A stretch of DNA of 61,880 bases from Burkholderiaceae bacterium (GTDB lineage Bacteria; Pseudomonadota; Gammaproteobacteria; Burkholderiales; Rhodocyclaceae), in the NCBI GenBank assembly GCA_021738065.1, contig JAIPCT010000010.1:1-61880 (forward strand), written 5' to 3'. Position 1 is the stretch's first letter. Every line of letters starts with the position of its first letter. The position numbers and the translations under genes are program-made. The notes below the pieces were generated by a model that had not been told where the DNA came from, did not search any database, and was given only the letters and a program-made list of their open reading frames with translations. This document shows, one piece after another, positions 25,318 through 33,668 of the stretch.

Positions 25318-26130
25318 CTACTTTGAGGCGATCCGCAGGTCGTCCTGATAGGGCTCGCTCTTCATGTGGAAGGCCACCGGCCCGGTGGGCTGGGCGTGAA
25401 GGAACTGGACCACGAAGGGAGCGTCGGAATCGAGCAGTTCCTGCGACGGGCCTTCGGCTTGCACCACGCCGTCGTGGATCAGGTAGGCGTAGTCGACCAC
25501 TTTCAGGGATTCCGATACGTCGTAGGTGACCACAATCGAGGTCGCGTGCAGCGCGTCGTTCAGGCGCCGGATCAGTTCGGCGATGACGTTGAGCGAGATC
25601 GGGTCGAGGCCGGCGAAGGGCTCGTCGTACATGGTCAGCATCGGGTCCAGCGCAATCGCACGGGCCAGCGCCACGCGCCGCGCCATGCCGCCTGAAAGCT
25701 CGCTGGGCATCAACCGGGTGGTGCCGCGCAGACCAACCGCGTGCAGCTTCATCAGGACCAGGTCGTGGATCATCTGTTCCGGCAGATCCGTGAGTTCGCG
25801 CATGGGGAAGGCGATGTTGTCATACACCGACAAGTCGCTGAACAGGCCGCCGGCCTGAAACATCAGGCCCAGGTTGCGGCGCAGCTCAAACAGGCCGTCG
25901 TAGTCAAGCTCATGCACGACGCGGCCATTCACCTTGACGCAGCCGCGGCTCGGCTTGAGCTGCCCGCCGATCAGGCGCAGCAGGGTGCTTTTGCCCGAGC
26001 CGCCAACGCCGAGGATAGACACCACGTTGCCGCGGGAAATCTTCATGTTGATGCCCTTGAACACCTGATTCTCACCATAGGCGAAATGCAGGTCTTCGAT
26101 TTCAATCAGATGCTCGGATTCCTGGTTCAT
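25318..26130 (-). CDS. MlaF-like ABC transporter ATP-binding protein
   Basis: A 270-residue ABC ATPase with Walker A GVGGSGKST near residue 43, signature LSGGMARRVALARA, Walker B PMLTMYDEPFAG and the C-terminal extension typical of MlaF (GPVAFHMKSEPY). MlaF drives phospholipid transport between the membranes. Oddity: the H-loop histidine of VVTHD is Tyr here (TAC at 25522-25524), which usually impairs ATPase activity. No permease, MlaD or MlaB gene flanks it. Start chosen at ATG 26130, after a non-conserved 16-residue extension. Confidence 0.82.
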   Translation of the reverse strand: MNQESEHLIEIEDLHFAYGENQVFKGINMKISRGNVVSILGVGGSGKSTLLRLIGGQLKPSRGCVKVNGRVVHELDYDGLFELRRNLGLMFQAGGLFSDLSVYDNIAFPMRELTDLPEQMIHDLVLMKLHAVGLRGTTRLMPSELSGGMARRVALARAIALDPMLTMYDEPFAGLDPISLNVIAELIRRLNDALHATSIVVTYDVSESLKVVDYAYLIHDGVVQAEGPSQELLDSDAPFVVQFLHAQPTGPVAFHMKSEPYQDDLRIASK

Positions 26131-26363
26131 GCGGGCAGGTGTTTGGCTCGGTTCGGGGTGGCTCAGGTGCCGGGACACTGGTGAGCGCGTGTCCGGCGAA
26201 TTTTACGACGGTATGGGCGCCAGGCAAAGGCGCGATGCGCGGCAATTATTTGCACGGGATTTGCTCTGAATTAAGCCGCGTTTAAGTTCGACGCGGCATC
26301 ATGATGAAAGAGACTGAGTGAAAGGAGGACACTGGCTGCGCATGTCATCGCGCTACCCGCATC

Positions 26364-27635
26364 ATGACGTCGTTTACCTTGTTGCTGTGGATAAGCTTCG
26401 GCATCGCCGTGCAACTCGGCCTTTTGGTCGCCATTGCGTTTTGGCGCCATTGGCAGGGATACTCGGCGCTGCGCGGGCGCGTTGCGGATGCTGATCCGGC
26501 TGTGGTTCCCGGTATTCCGGAAGAGCCCGAGGGAGCGCTGGTCGCGGCCTGGTCGGGGCTGCGGGATTTCAAGGTGGCGCGCAAGGAAGTTGAAGATGCC
26601 GCACGCGGCATTTGTTCCTTCTATCTGGTGCCCGAAGACGGCAAGCCCTTGCCGGCCTACCTGCCGGGCCAGTTCCTGACCTTTCGCCTCGACGTGCCGG
26701 CGGCAGGCGGCAGCGAGCAGATCGTGCGCTGCTATTCGCTGTCGGACGCGCCACAGCCCGATCACTACCGCGTCTCGATCAAGCGTGTGCTGACGCCGAT
26801 CGGTAGCGGATTGCCGCCGGGGTGCTCGTCGGGCTTCTTTCACGACCAGGTCGAGGTGGGCAGCCGTTTGCAGCTGCGCGCGCCGGCCGGGCATTTTCAT
26901 CTCGATAGCGGCAGCGGCCCGGTGGTGCTGATCGGCAGCGGCATCGGCATCACGCCCATGCTGAGCATGCTGAACTGGAGCCTGGCGCAACAGCCGGGGC
27001 GCGAAATCTGGCTGTTCTACGGCGCGCGCAACGGCCGCGAGGCGATCATGGCCCCGCATCTGCAATCGCTGGCGGCGCAATACGCCAACTTCCACCTGCA
27101 CCTGTGTTTCAGCGATCCCCTGCCCGCCGAGCAGGCGGGACGCGACTATCACCATCATGGACGAGTCGAGGTTGCGCTGTTACGCATGGAACTGCCGCTC
27201 AAGCCCTATCACTATTACATCTGCGGCCCGACGCCGATGATGGCCAGTCTGGTGCCGGCGCTGGATGACTGGGGCGTGGCGGATTCGCACATTCATTTCG
27301 AGGCCTTCGGCCCGGCCTCGATCAAGCGACGCCGAGTAGCGACTGCAGCGGCAGGTGCAACGCCAGTTCCGATGGCAGGCGACATCGTGGTCAGCTTCGC
27401 CAGATCGGGCAAGCAACTTAACTGGGACGCGAGCGCCGGCAGCCTGCTGGCATTCGCCGAGGCCAACGGCATCGCGGTCGATTCGGGTTGCCGTGCCGGT
27501 GGCTGCGGTACCTGCCAGACCAGTATTGCCGCCGGCGAGGTAGCTTACGGTCAGCCGCCGGATTTCGATCCGGAGCCGGGCACCTGCCTGCTTTGCGTGT
27601 GCACGCCCAAGACCAGTGTCACCCTGGAGGCATAA
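26364..27635 (+). CDS. Membrane-anchored flavin/2Fe-2S oxidoreductase
   Basis: A 423-residue electron carrier: N-terminal membrane helix (residues 3-25), FAD domain with the RCYSLSDAP motif near 120, NAD(P) domain (LIGSGIGITPML, then YICGPTPMM), and a C-terminal plant-type ferredoxin with CRAGGCGTC and a final Cys (CLLCVC) holding one 2Fe-2S cluster. It would take electrons from NAD(P)H or pass them to the cytochromes. The next gene starts one base after its stop. Oddity: AAAGGAGGA lies 35 bases upstream of ATG 26364, with no Shine-Dalgarno close by. Confidence 0.9.
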   Translation: MTSFTLLLWISFGIAVQLGLLVAIAFWRHWQGYSALRGRVADADPAVVPGIPEEPEGALVAAWSGLRDFKVARKEVEDAARGICSFYLVPEDGKPLPAYLPGQFLTFRLDVPAAGGSEQIVRCYSLSDAPQPDHYRVSIKRVLTPIGSGLPPGCSSGFFHDQVEVGSRLQLRAPAGHFHLDSGSGPVVLIGSGIGITPMLSMLNWSLAQQPGREIWLFYGARNGREAIMAPHLQSLAAQYANFHLHLCFSDPLPAEQAGRDYHHHGRVEVALLRMELPLKPYHYYICGPTPMMASLVPALDDWGVADSHIHFEAFGPASIKRRRVATAAAGATPVPMAGDIVVSFARSGKQLNWDASAGSLLAFAEANGIAVDSGCRAGGCGTCQTSIAAGEVAYGQPPDFDPEPGTCLLCVCTPKTSVTLEA

Positions 27636-28214
27636 ATGAGCAACTCATTGTGGCGCGAGCAGGTTCTGCCCTTCAGTTTGCTGGTGGGGTTTCTGGCGGC
27701 GGCGACGCTGGCCGGCGACTACCTGCTGCACCGCCTGGATCTGGTCTGGGTGGGCCGCTATCTGGGCATTCCAGGCACGATCCTGATCATCGGCTCGCTG
27801 ATCTACTCGGCGCGCAAGCGCAAGATGATCACGGTCGGCAACCCGAAAACCCTGCTGACCCTGCATGAAATCGGCACCTGGCTCGGTTCGCTGATGGTGT
27901 TGATCCATGCCGGCATCCATTTCAACGCCATCCTGCCCTGGCTGGCGACGGTGGCGATGGGCGTCAATGTCATCAGCGGCATGGTTGGAAAAATGCTGCT
28001 CGATCGTTCGCGCCGCCACGTGCAAGGCCAGCGCGAGCACTACCAGTTGCGCGGACTGTCGCGCGCCGAGGTGGAGCGTGCGGTGTTCTGGGATGCCGTG
28101 GCGATTGACGCGATGACACGCTGGCGCAAACTGCACATTCCCATTTTCATTGTTTTTGCAGTGCTGGCGCTGGGCCATATTGTCAGCGTCTTGCTGTTCT
28201 GGGGCTGGGCATGA
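27636..28214 (+). CDS. Membrane cytochrome b subunit
   Basis: A 192-residue protein with four predicted membrane helices. His residues are placed for heme: LTLHEIGTWLGSLMVLIHAGIHFN in helices two-three and KLHIPIFIVFAVLALGHIVSVL in the last. The pattern resembles the b-type subunits that move electrons between the membrane and periplasmic multiheme cytochromes. It lies between the flavin/2Fe-2S reductase (one base apart) and the octaheme cytochrome (four-base overlap), so the three genes form one transcription unit. Confidence 0.82.
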   Translation: MSNSLWREQVLPFSLLVGFLAAATLAGDYLLHRLDLVWVGRYLGIPGTILIIGSLIYSARKRKMITVGNPKTLLTLHEIGTWLGSLMVLIHAGIHFNAILPWLATVAMGVNVISGMVGKMLLDRSRRHVQGQREHYQLRGLSRAEVERAVFWDAVAIDAMTRWRKLHIPIFIVFAVLALGHIVSVLLFWGWA

Positions 28215-28972
28215 AGCCCTGGCTCAAGTTCGTGCTGGCCGCCAACCTGTTCGCGTTGGCGGTACTGGTCTTTGTCTATCCGCATCTGATGGTGGGGCCG
28301 GGCAAACTGATTCCCGGCCATAGCCAATTGGAAACCGACTGTTTCGCCTGCCATGCGCCGCTGCGCGGTGTCAGCTCCGAGCGCTGCGCGACCTGTCACA
28401 AGCCGGCCGAGATCGGCCGCCTGACGACGACCGGCCAGCCGCTGACGAAGCCGTTGACCTCGACGCCTTTTCATCAAAAGCTGACCAGCCAGAACTGCGT
28501 CGCCTGCCACAGCGACCATGCCGGCGTGTCGCGCTATCACACCAAGGGGCGCTTCGACCATACCCTGCTGCAAACCTCGGCGCGCAGCGAATGCCAGGGC
28601 TGCCACAAGTCGCCCGACGATTCGCTGCACCGGCAGATCAGCGGCAATTGCAGCCAGTGCCATACGCAGGAGAAATGGGTGCCGGCGACTTTCGATCACA
28701 ACAAGTATTTCGTGCTTGATCGCGACCACAACACACGCTGCGTGACCTGCCATGTGCGCAACGACTACAAGCGCTACACCTGTTACGGCTGCCATGAGCA
28801 CACGCCGGCCAACATCCGCCGCGAACATGTCGAGGAAGGCATCCGTGATTTCGACAACTGCGTCGAATGCCACCGTAGTGCCGACGAGGATGACATTCGC
28901 AATCGGCCCGGCGACGGCCGAGGAGAACGAGGAGACGAGCGTGAGCGACGCAAACGCGATCATGACGATTGA
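28211..28972 (+). CDS. Membrane-anchored octaheme c-type cytochrome
   Basis: A 253-residue protein with an N-terminal signal anchor and eight CxxCH heme motifs: residues 44 (CFACH), 59 (CATCH), 96 (CVACH), 128 (CQGCH), 147 (CSQCH), 177 (CVTCH), 191 (CYGCH) and 217 (CVECH). Extra His residues (FDHTLL, HNKYF, DHNTR) may be distal ligands. It resembles class III cytochrome or NapC/NrfH-like families in density but is not typical of either. The tail is very acidic and basic (DDIRNRPGDGRGERG...RKRDHDD). Start overlaps the cytochrome b stop. It would carry electrons in the periplasm. Confidence 0.88.
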   Translation: MKPWLKFVLAANLFALAVLVFVYPHLMVGPGKLIPGHSQLETDCFACHAPLRGVSSERCATCHKPAEIGRLTTTGQPLTKPLTSTPFHQKLTSQNCVACHSDHAGVSRYHTKGRFDHTLLQTSARSECQGCHKSPDDSLHRQISGNCSQCHTQEKWVPATFDHNKYFVLDRDHNTRCVTCHVRNDYKRYTCYGCHEHTPANIRREHVEEGIRDFDNCVECHRSADEDDIRNRPGDGRGERGDERERRKRDHDD

Positions 28973-29011
28973 GCATGAGCCTGCCCGGATTTGCAGTGAG
29001 CTTGTGAGTTG

Positions 29012-29944
29012 ATGACGACGGCACCCGGACAGGGAGCATCCCCTGCATCGCTGATTCGCTACGCCTGGCTGTCCATCGCGGCGGCGATCGCCACGATTGC
29101 GCTGAAAGGCTTGGCCTGGTGGCTGACCGGATCGGTGGGCTTGCTTTCCGACGCCATCGAGTCTTTTGTGAATCTGGCCGGCGCGCTGATGGCGCTGTGG
29201 ATGCTGACCCTGGCTGCGCTGCCGGCCGACGACGATCACGCGCATGGTCACGGCAAGGCCGAGTACTTTTCCAGTGCCTTCGAGGGTTTTCTGATTCTGC
29301 TGGCGGCAGTCGGTATTGCCTATACCGCGATCGACAGGCTGCTGCATCCGCGGCCGCTGGAGGCGATTGGGGTGGGCATTCTGGTTTCCGTGCTGGCTTC
29401 CGCGATCAATTTCGTCACGGCGCGCATCCTGTTGAAGGTTGGCACCGAGCAGGGCTCGATCACGCTGGAAGCCGATGCGCACCACTTGATGACCGATGTA
29501 TGGACCTCGGTTGGCGTGATCCTCGCGGTGGGCCTGGTCTGGGTCAGCGGCTGGCTCTGGCTTGATCCGGCGATTGCCTTGCTGGTTGCGGCCAATATCG
29601 TGTGGACCGGGTGGCGGCTGATGCAGCGCTCGGCAGCCGGGCTTATGGATGTTTCGCTGCCGGTGGAGGCTCTGGCGCAGATCGAGTCGATTCTGGCTGG
29701 TTATCGCCAGCAAGGACTGGAATTTCATGCGCTGCGCACGCGCCAGGCGGGACGCCGCAGTTTCATCACCCTGCATGTGTTGGTGCCGGGGCAATGGACT
29801 GTGCAGCAGGGACATGACTGGGCCGAGCGGATCGAAACCGAGATCCGCGCCGCGCTGCCGCAGGCCCATGTCACGACGCATCTGGAACCGCTCGAAGACC
29901 CGGTATCGATGGTCGATCAGGGGCTGGACCGGGCGCCGCACTGA
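29012..29944 (+). CDS. Cation diffusion facilitator (metal efflux)
   Basis: A 310-residue CDF protein with six membrane helices and a cytoplasmic C-terminal domain. Family residues: [13 protein letters not shown] in helix 2, [13 protein letters not shown] after helix 2-3, and [16 protein letters not shown] in helix 5 with the HxxxD metal pair. Divalent metal export (Zn, Fe or Mn type) driven by the proton gradient; specificity is not decidable, as helix 2 lacks the DxxxD Zn/Fe-type pair. A short gap from the cytochrome gene; possibly part of the same unit. ATG 29012 preferred over TTG 29009. Confidence 0.9.
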   Translation: MTTAPGQGASPASLIRYAWLSIAAAIATIALKGLAWWLTGSVGLLSDAIESFVNLAGALMALWMLTLAALPADDDHAHGHGKAEYFSSAFEGFLILLAAVGIAYTAIDRLLHPRPLEAIGVGILVSVLASAINFVTARILLKVGTEQGSITLEADAHHLMTDVWTSVGVILAVGLVWVSGWLWLDPAIALLVAANIVWTGWRLMQRSAAGLMDVSLPVEALAQIESILAGYRQQGLEFHALRTRQAGRRSFITLHVLVPGQWTVQQGHDWAERIETEIRAALPQAHVTTHLEPLEDPVSMVDQGLDRAPH

Positions 29945-29968
29945 GGCGGCGCAGCGCTGCTCACCGTC

Positions 29969-30129
29969 GCCGTATCGCCATCCGCTACGGCGAGGATCCG
30001 CAGCGGCGAGGAGAGCGTAGTTTGCTTGACCGCCTTGTAGCGCATCCGCAGCGAAGCGGGCAGGGTTTTGTCCTGCCCCTTCTTGCTGCGCAGTTGGTTT
30101 ATCAGTTGTTTCATCAGTGCCGACTTTTA
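29969..30129 (+). repeat. Dispersed repeat family 2, copy 2 (long form)
   Basis: Begins GCCGTATCGCCATCCG and ends TGCCGACTTTTAG; interior contains GAGAGCGTAGTTTGCTTGACCGCC, shared with the copy at 16.0 kb. It carries extra inserted segments (CTACGGCGAGGATCCG near 29983, a GC-rich piece near 30050-30090 with CAGGGTTTTGTCCTGCC). Confidence 0.75.
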
Positions 30130-30169
30130 GCGGATCGTGGCCAATCGGAGCGGTGGCCCGTCGTCCGCC

Positions 30170-30197
30170 CGCCGTGTCGCCAGCGCCGACTTTTCCG
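30170..30197 (+). repeat. Dispersed repeat family 2, copy 3 (minimal form)
   Basis: The two ends of the family joined directly: CGCCGTGTCGCC immediately followed by AGCGCCGACTTTTCC, with no interior. It ends 12 bases from the stop of the bifunctional beta-oxidation gene. Confidence 0.65.
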
Positions 30198-30209
30198 ACG
30201 GACTCGCGT

Positions 30210-32222
30210 TCAGCGGGTCTTGCTGAAATCCGGCTTGCGCTTTTCCTTGAAGGAGCCGATGCCCTCGTAGGCGCTTTCGGTGCAGGCGGAATGGCCGAAG
30301 GCCTTGTAGCCGACTTCCAGTGCGGCTTCGAAAGTGTGCGCGGCGGCGGCTTCGAGAATGGCTTTTTCCATGATGGCTATGCACTCGCGGCTCAACACCT
30401 GGCCGCTGGCGGCGCGAGCTTCGATGGCGTCGATGCTGATCGCCACCGGGCCGTCGCCGATTGGCGAGACGTGACCCGCCAGTTCGCCGACACGCGCCAC
30501 GGCCATTTGGATCAGGGAGGCGTAGTCCTCGGCGAGGCCGCTGACTATGCCGAGCTCATGTGCGCGCGAGGCTTTCAGGCGCTCGGCCTGGCGCAGCATG
30601 GCATTGAAGGTGGGCGCGGCATGTGGCCAGCGACGATACGGCACCACCATGGCGCCGATGCCATGGACGATACCCAGGGTCACTTCCGGCAGCTGGATCG
30701 AGGCGCGCTTGAGCGCGACGATTTCATGGCAACGCATCGCCAGTTCGAAGCCACCGCCCAGCGCCATGCCGTTCAGCGCGGCCACCACGGGCTTCTTCAT
30801 TTGGTCCAGATGCACCAGCAGGCGCGAGCAGTCGCGCGCGTATTGTTCCGAAGCCGGTGCGTCGCCGAGCATGTCGACGAAGCGGCCGATGTCGCCGCCG
30901 GCACAAAACGCCTTGGTGCCGTAACCGGTGAGGACGAAGCCACTGACCTTGGGATCGTTTTCATGGCGCTGGATGACGGCAAGAATCTCGTCGTTCATTT
31001 CGTCATGCAGGGCGTTGAGCGCCTCGGGGCGGCGCAGGGTGATGACTTTCACGCTGCCGATGTCGTCGACCAGGATATGGCGGGTAAATTTTTGATAGGC
31101 GGCGAAGGGGCGCTTGGGCATGGGCATGCCGTGGCGCTCCTGGCGCAGGCGCATCAGCGCCTTGCCGGTGGTCTGCTCGCCGAGTTTGCGCATCAGGTCG
31201 AGCGGTCCGTCCTTGAAGCCGAGGGCGAGGCGGCAGCCCAGATCAAGATCGGCGGGCTCGCCGATCTTGCGGTCGGCGATGTCCACACTTTGCGAGAACA
31301 GAATGCCGAGCAGGCGTTCGCGCACGGCGGTGGCGACGTCTTTTTCCACCGCGACCGGCTTGCCCGGCGCCACGGTGAGCCAGCGGTCGACCGACTGGAA
31401 GATCGGCGCCGGCGTGTAATGCGGGCCTTCCATTTCGGCTTGCAGGGTGTTGGTCTCGGTGATGATCGGATTGCCGTTGGCCAGATTGAGCACGAAGAAG
31501 GGCCCGGCATGGACGAACTCGGCGGCGACGCTGTCGACTTCGGCGGCGGTGGCGCGGTCGAGCAGCATGGCCGACTCGTTGCACCAGTTGTCGAATATCC
31601 GGTCGAGCATGAAGCAGGCGACGTCGGCGGTGACCAGCGGCACTTTGCCGGTGGTGCAGAATACCCAGCGCAGGTACTCGACCACGGCCGGGTCGACCTT
31701 GTTCCAGGTGATGACTTCAACCGCTGGATTGCGCCAGGCCGGGGCGAAGAAGTGGGTGACCGTGGCGCGCGCCTTGTGCTTGAGCTGGGCGAAGATGCGC
31801 GCGGCGGGCAGCGAACTGGTGTTGGAGGTGATCAGCGCTTCGGGCCGCACCACGGCTTCGATCTGGGCGAAGATCTTGCGCTTCAGCGCCATGTTTTCGG
31901 TGGCGGCCTCGATCACCCAATCGCACTCGGCGATGTCGGCGTAGTCGAGCGTGCCGATCAGATTCGAATTCACGGCGGCCGCGTCGGCCTCGCTCATCTT
32001 GCCCTTGGCCACGGCTTTTTTCGAGTAGTCCTGAAAGCGCTGCAAGGCGCCGTCGATGGCATTTTGCGAGACATCGACGAGATAGAGCTTGAGATCGGGC
32101 AGCGCGCTTTTCAGGTAGTAGCCGATGTCGGGGCCGATGGTGCCGGCGCCGATTACCGCAACGGCTCGGGGCAAGGGTCGCGCAGGCGTGGCGAGCAGGG
32201 GGTTGGCAAAGGCTTTGATCAT
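30210..32222 (-). CDS. 3-hydroxyacyl-CoA dehydrogenase fused to enoyl-CoA hydratase
   Basis: A 670-residue bifunctional enzyme with the dehydrogenase first: VAVIGAGTIGPDIGYYLKSA near residue 20 (NAD site), TSNTSSLPAARI, and THFFAPAWRNPAVEVI with the catalytic His. After about residue 400 comes a crotonase domain: GTKAFCAGGDIGRFVDML near 460 (oxyanion loop) and ALNGMALGGGFELAMRCH near 510. The order is the reverse of FadB/FadJ, where the hydratase is N-terminal. It would perform two steps of beta-oxidation. Start ATG 32222; the longer frame adds 21 residues with no support. Flanked on both sides by minimal repeat copies. Confidence 0.9.
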   Translation of the reverse strand: MIKAFANPLLATPARPLPRAVAVIGAGTIGPDIGYYLKSALPDLKLYLVDVSQNAIDGALQRFQDYSKKAVAKGKMSEADAAAVNSNLIGTLDYADIAECDWVIEAATENMALKRKIFAQIEAVVRPEALITSNTSSLPAARIFAQLKHKARATVTHFFAPAWRNPAVEVITWNKVDPAVVEYLRWVFCTTGKVPLVTADVACFMLDRIFDNWCNESAMLLDRATAAEVDSVAAEFVHAGPFFVLNLANGNPIITETNTLQAEMEGPHYTPAPIFQSVDRWLTVAPGKPVAVEKDVATAVRERLLGILFSQSVDIADRKIGEPADLDLGCRLALGFKDGPLDLMRKLGEQTTGKALMRLRQERHGMPMPKRPFAAYQKFTRHILVDDIGSVKVITLRRPEALNALHDEMNDEILAVIQRHENDPKVSGFVLTGYGTKAFCAGGDIGRFVDMLGDAPASEQYARDCSRLLVHLDQMKKPVVAALNGMALGGGFELAMRCHEIVALKRASIQLPEVTLGIVHGIGAMVVPYRRWPHAAPTFNAMLRQAERLKASRAHELGIVSGLAEDYASLIQMAVARVGELAGHVSPIGDGPVAISIDAIEARAASGQVLSRECIAIMEKAILEAAAAHTFEAALEVGYKAFGHSACTESAYEGIGSFKEKRKPDFSKTR

Positions 32223-32368
32223 GGCGGAATCCTGTGTATGCGGTATACAAAGGCGAATTATCCGACAATATCCCCTGTTGCACAATTGCTTTGACGCGGC
32301 GCTGTCGTTGGCGCGCGGGCGCTACGTGGCGGCGGGCCCGGCGCTGCTGTCTATCTCGACGGGGTGCC

Positions 32369-32395
32369 GGAAAAGTCGGCGCCGGCGATACGGCG
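32369..32395 (-). repeat. Dispersed repeat family 2, copy 4 (minimal form)
   Basis: On the minus strand CGCCGTATCGCC is followed directly by GGCGCCGACTTTTCC. It is an inverted counterpart of the copy at 30170-30197, on the other side of the beta-oxidation gene. Confidence 0.65.
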
Positions 32396-32436
32396 TTGGC
32401 GCGGACTACAGTGCCGGTCCGCGATGCGATCCGTAA

Positions 32437-33657
32437 TCAGGAGCGCACCAGAGACTCTTCCCGCAGGCGCGTTTCCCAGGATTCGATCCAGCCGACCAGT
32501 TCGGCGGCCGGCATCGGGCGGGCGATGAAATAGCCTTGCGCCAGATCGCAACGCGCTCGCTGCAGGAAATCCCAGTCTTCCCTGTCCTCGACACCTTCGG
32601 CGACGACTTCCATGTCCAGTTGCCGGGCGAGATTCAGGTTGGATTCAAAGATGGCGCGCAAGGTGCGATGACCGTGGGCACCATGCACGAAGCCGCGGTC
32701 GATCTTGAGTTCGTCGAATGGCATGTCGCGCAACTGGGCGAGCGAGGAATGTCCCGTGCCGAAATCGTCGATCGACAGGCGAAAGCGTTTCAGGCGCAGC
32801 CGGGTCAGGACTTCGAGCGGCACGCGCAGGTCGGTCAGCAAACGGCTTTCGGTGACTTCGAGCACGATGGAAAACGGTGGCACGCCGGACTCGGCTGTCG
32901 AATTCGCGACGAAGTCGGCAAAGCTCAGCGAGGTGAGATTGTCCATTGAGACATTGATCGCCACCCGCAGCGTCAGCCCCGCATTGCGCCAGGCGCGACT
33001 TTGTTCCAGCGCATCGTGCAGCACGACGCGGGTCAGATCTTCGATCAGGCCGGTCGCCTCGGCGATGCCGACGAACTGATCCGGGAGGACCAGGCCATCG
33101 ACTGGATGCTGCCAGCGCACCAAAGTCTCGACGCCGACGACGCGGCCACTGGCGACAGCCACCTTGGGCTGGTAGTAATTGATGAATTCGCCATTGCCAA
33201 TGGCGGTGCGCAAGGCGTCGGCGACATAGGCATCCTTCGCGGCGCGCGCACCGCTGGACGCCGGCCGTGTCCACGTTGTCAGCAGTCCCGCCAGAGCTTC
33301 CGGTGACACCGGCTTTTGCAGATGACCGAGCAACTCGATCTTGTGCGCCTGAACCAGCCGGCCGGCGGCTTGCAAAGTCCGCTCGTCCTCACCGCTGACA
33401 AGCACCAGGCTACCCGCATAGCGACTGTCGACCAGATGGCGGACAAACTCGATACCGTCCATGTCCGGCATGTTGAGGTCCAGCAGAATCAGGTCCGGTG
33501 CAGCCGCCGACGTGGCCAGCACATCGAGCGCGGCACGGCATCGGGCATGTGGCGAAATCGACTTGAAGCCCAGCGTTTCCAGCAGTCGAGTGAGCAGTTT
33601 GAGCATGAAGGAATCGTCATCGATCAGCATCACCTTGACGTTTGAATTGTCGACCAC
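32437..33657 (-). CDS. Response regulator with EAL c-di-GMP phosphodiesterase domain
   Basis: A 406-residue protein: receiver domain (VMLIDDDSFM, phosphoacceptor in LILLDLNMPDMDG, residues 8-130) and EAL domain (about 150-400). The EAL motif reads ETL; the other catalytic segments are intact (INVSMDN, VLEVTES, LSIDDFGTGHSS, FDELKIDRGFV, VVAEGVED, GYFIARPM), so hydrolysis of cyclic di-GMP is plausible. GTG start at 33657, with GGGAG five bases before. It lies 11 bases after the hybrid kinase, its likely phosphodonor through the HPt domain. Confidence 0.92.
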   Translation of the reverse strand: MVDNSNVKVMLIDDDSFMLKLLTRLLETLGFKSISPHARCRAALDVLATSAAAPDLILLDLNMPDMDGIEFVRHLVDSRYAGSLVLVSGEDERTLQAAGRLVQAHKIELLGHLQKPVSPEALAGLLTTWTRPASSGARAAKDAYVADALRTAIGNGEFINYYQPKVAVASGRVVGVETLVRWQHPVDGLVLPDQFVGIAEATGLIEDLTRVVLHDALEQSRAWRNAGLTLRVAINVSMDNLTSLSFADFVANSTAESGVPPFSIVLEVTESRLLTDLRVPLEVLTRLRLKRFRLSIDDFGTGHSSLAQLRDMPFDELKIDRGFVHGAHGHRTLRAIFESNLNLARQLDMEVVAEGVEDREDWDFLQRARCDLAQGYFIARPMPAAELVGWIESWETRLREESLVRS

Positions 33658-33668
33658 GATCGCTCCCG

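Noticed and set aside
28040-29941. Long minus-strand frame opposite the octaheme cytochrome and CDF genes
   Set aside because: Opposes genes with clear family motifs; no recognisable fold; ordinary GC-rich shadow.
30117-32294. 725-codon plus-strand frame opposite the dehydrogenase-hydratase gene
   Set aside because: Mirror of a gene with intact NAD and crotonase motifs; Gly/Ala/His-rich, no family.
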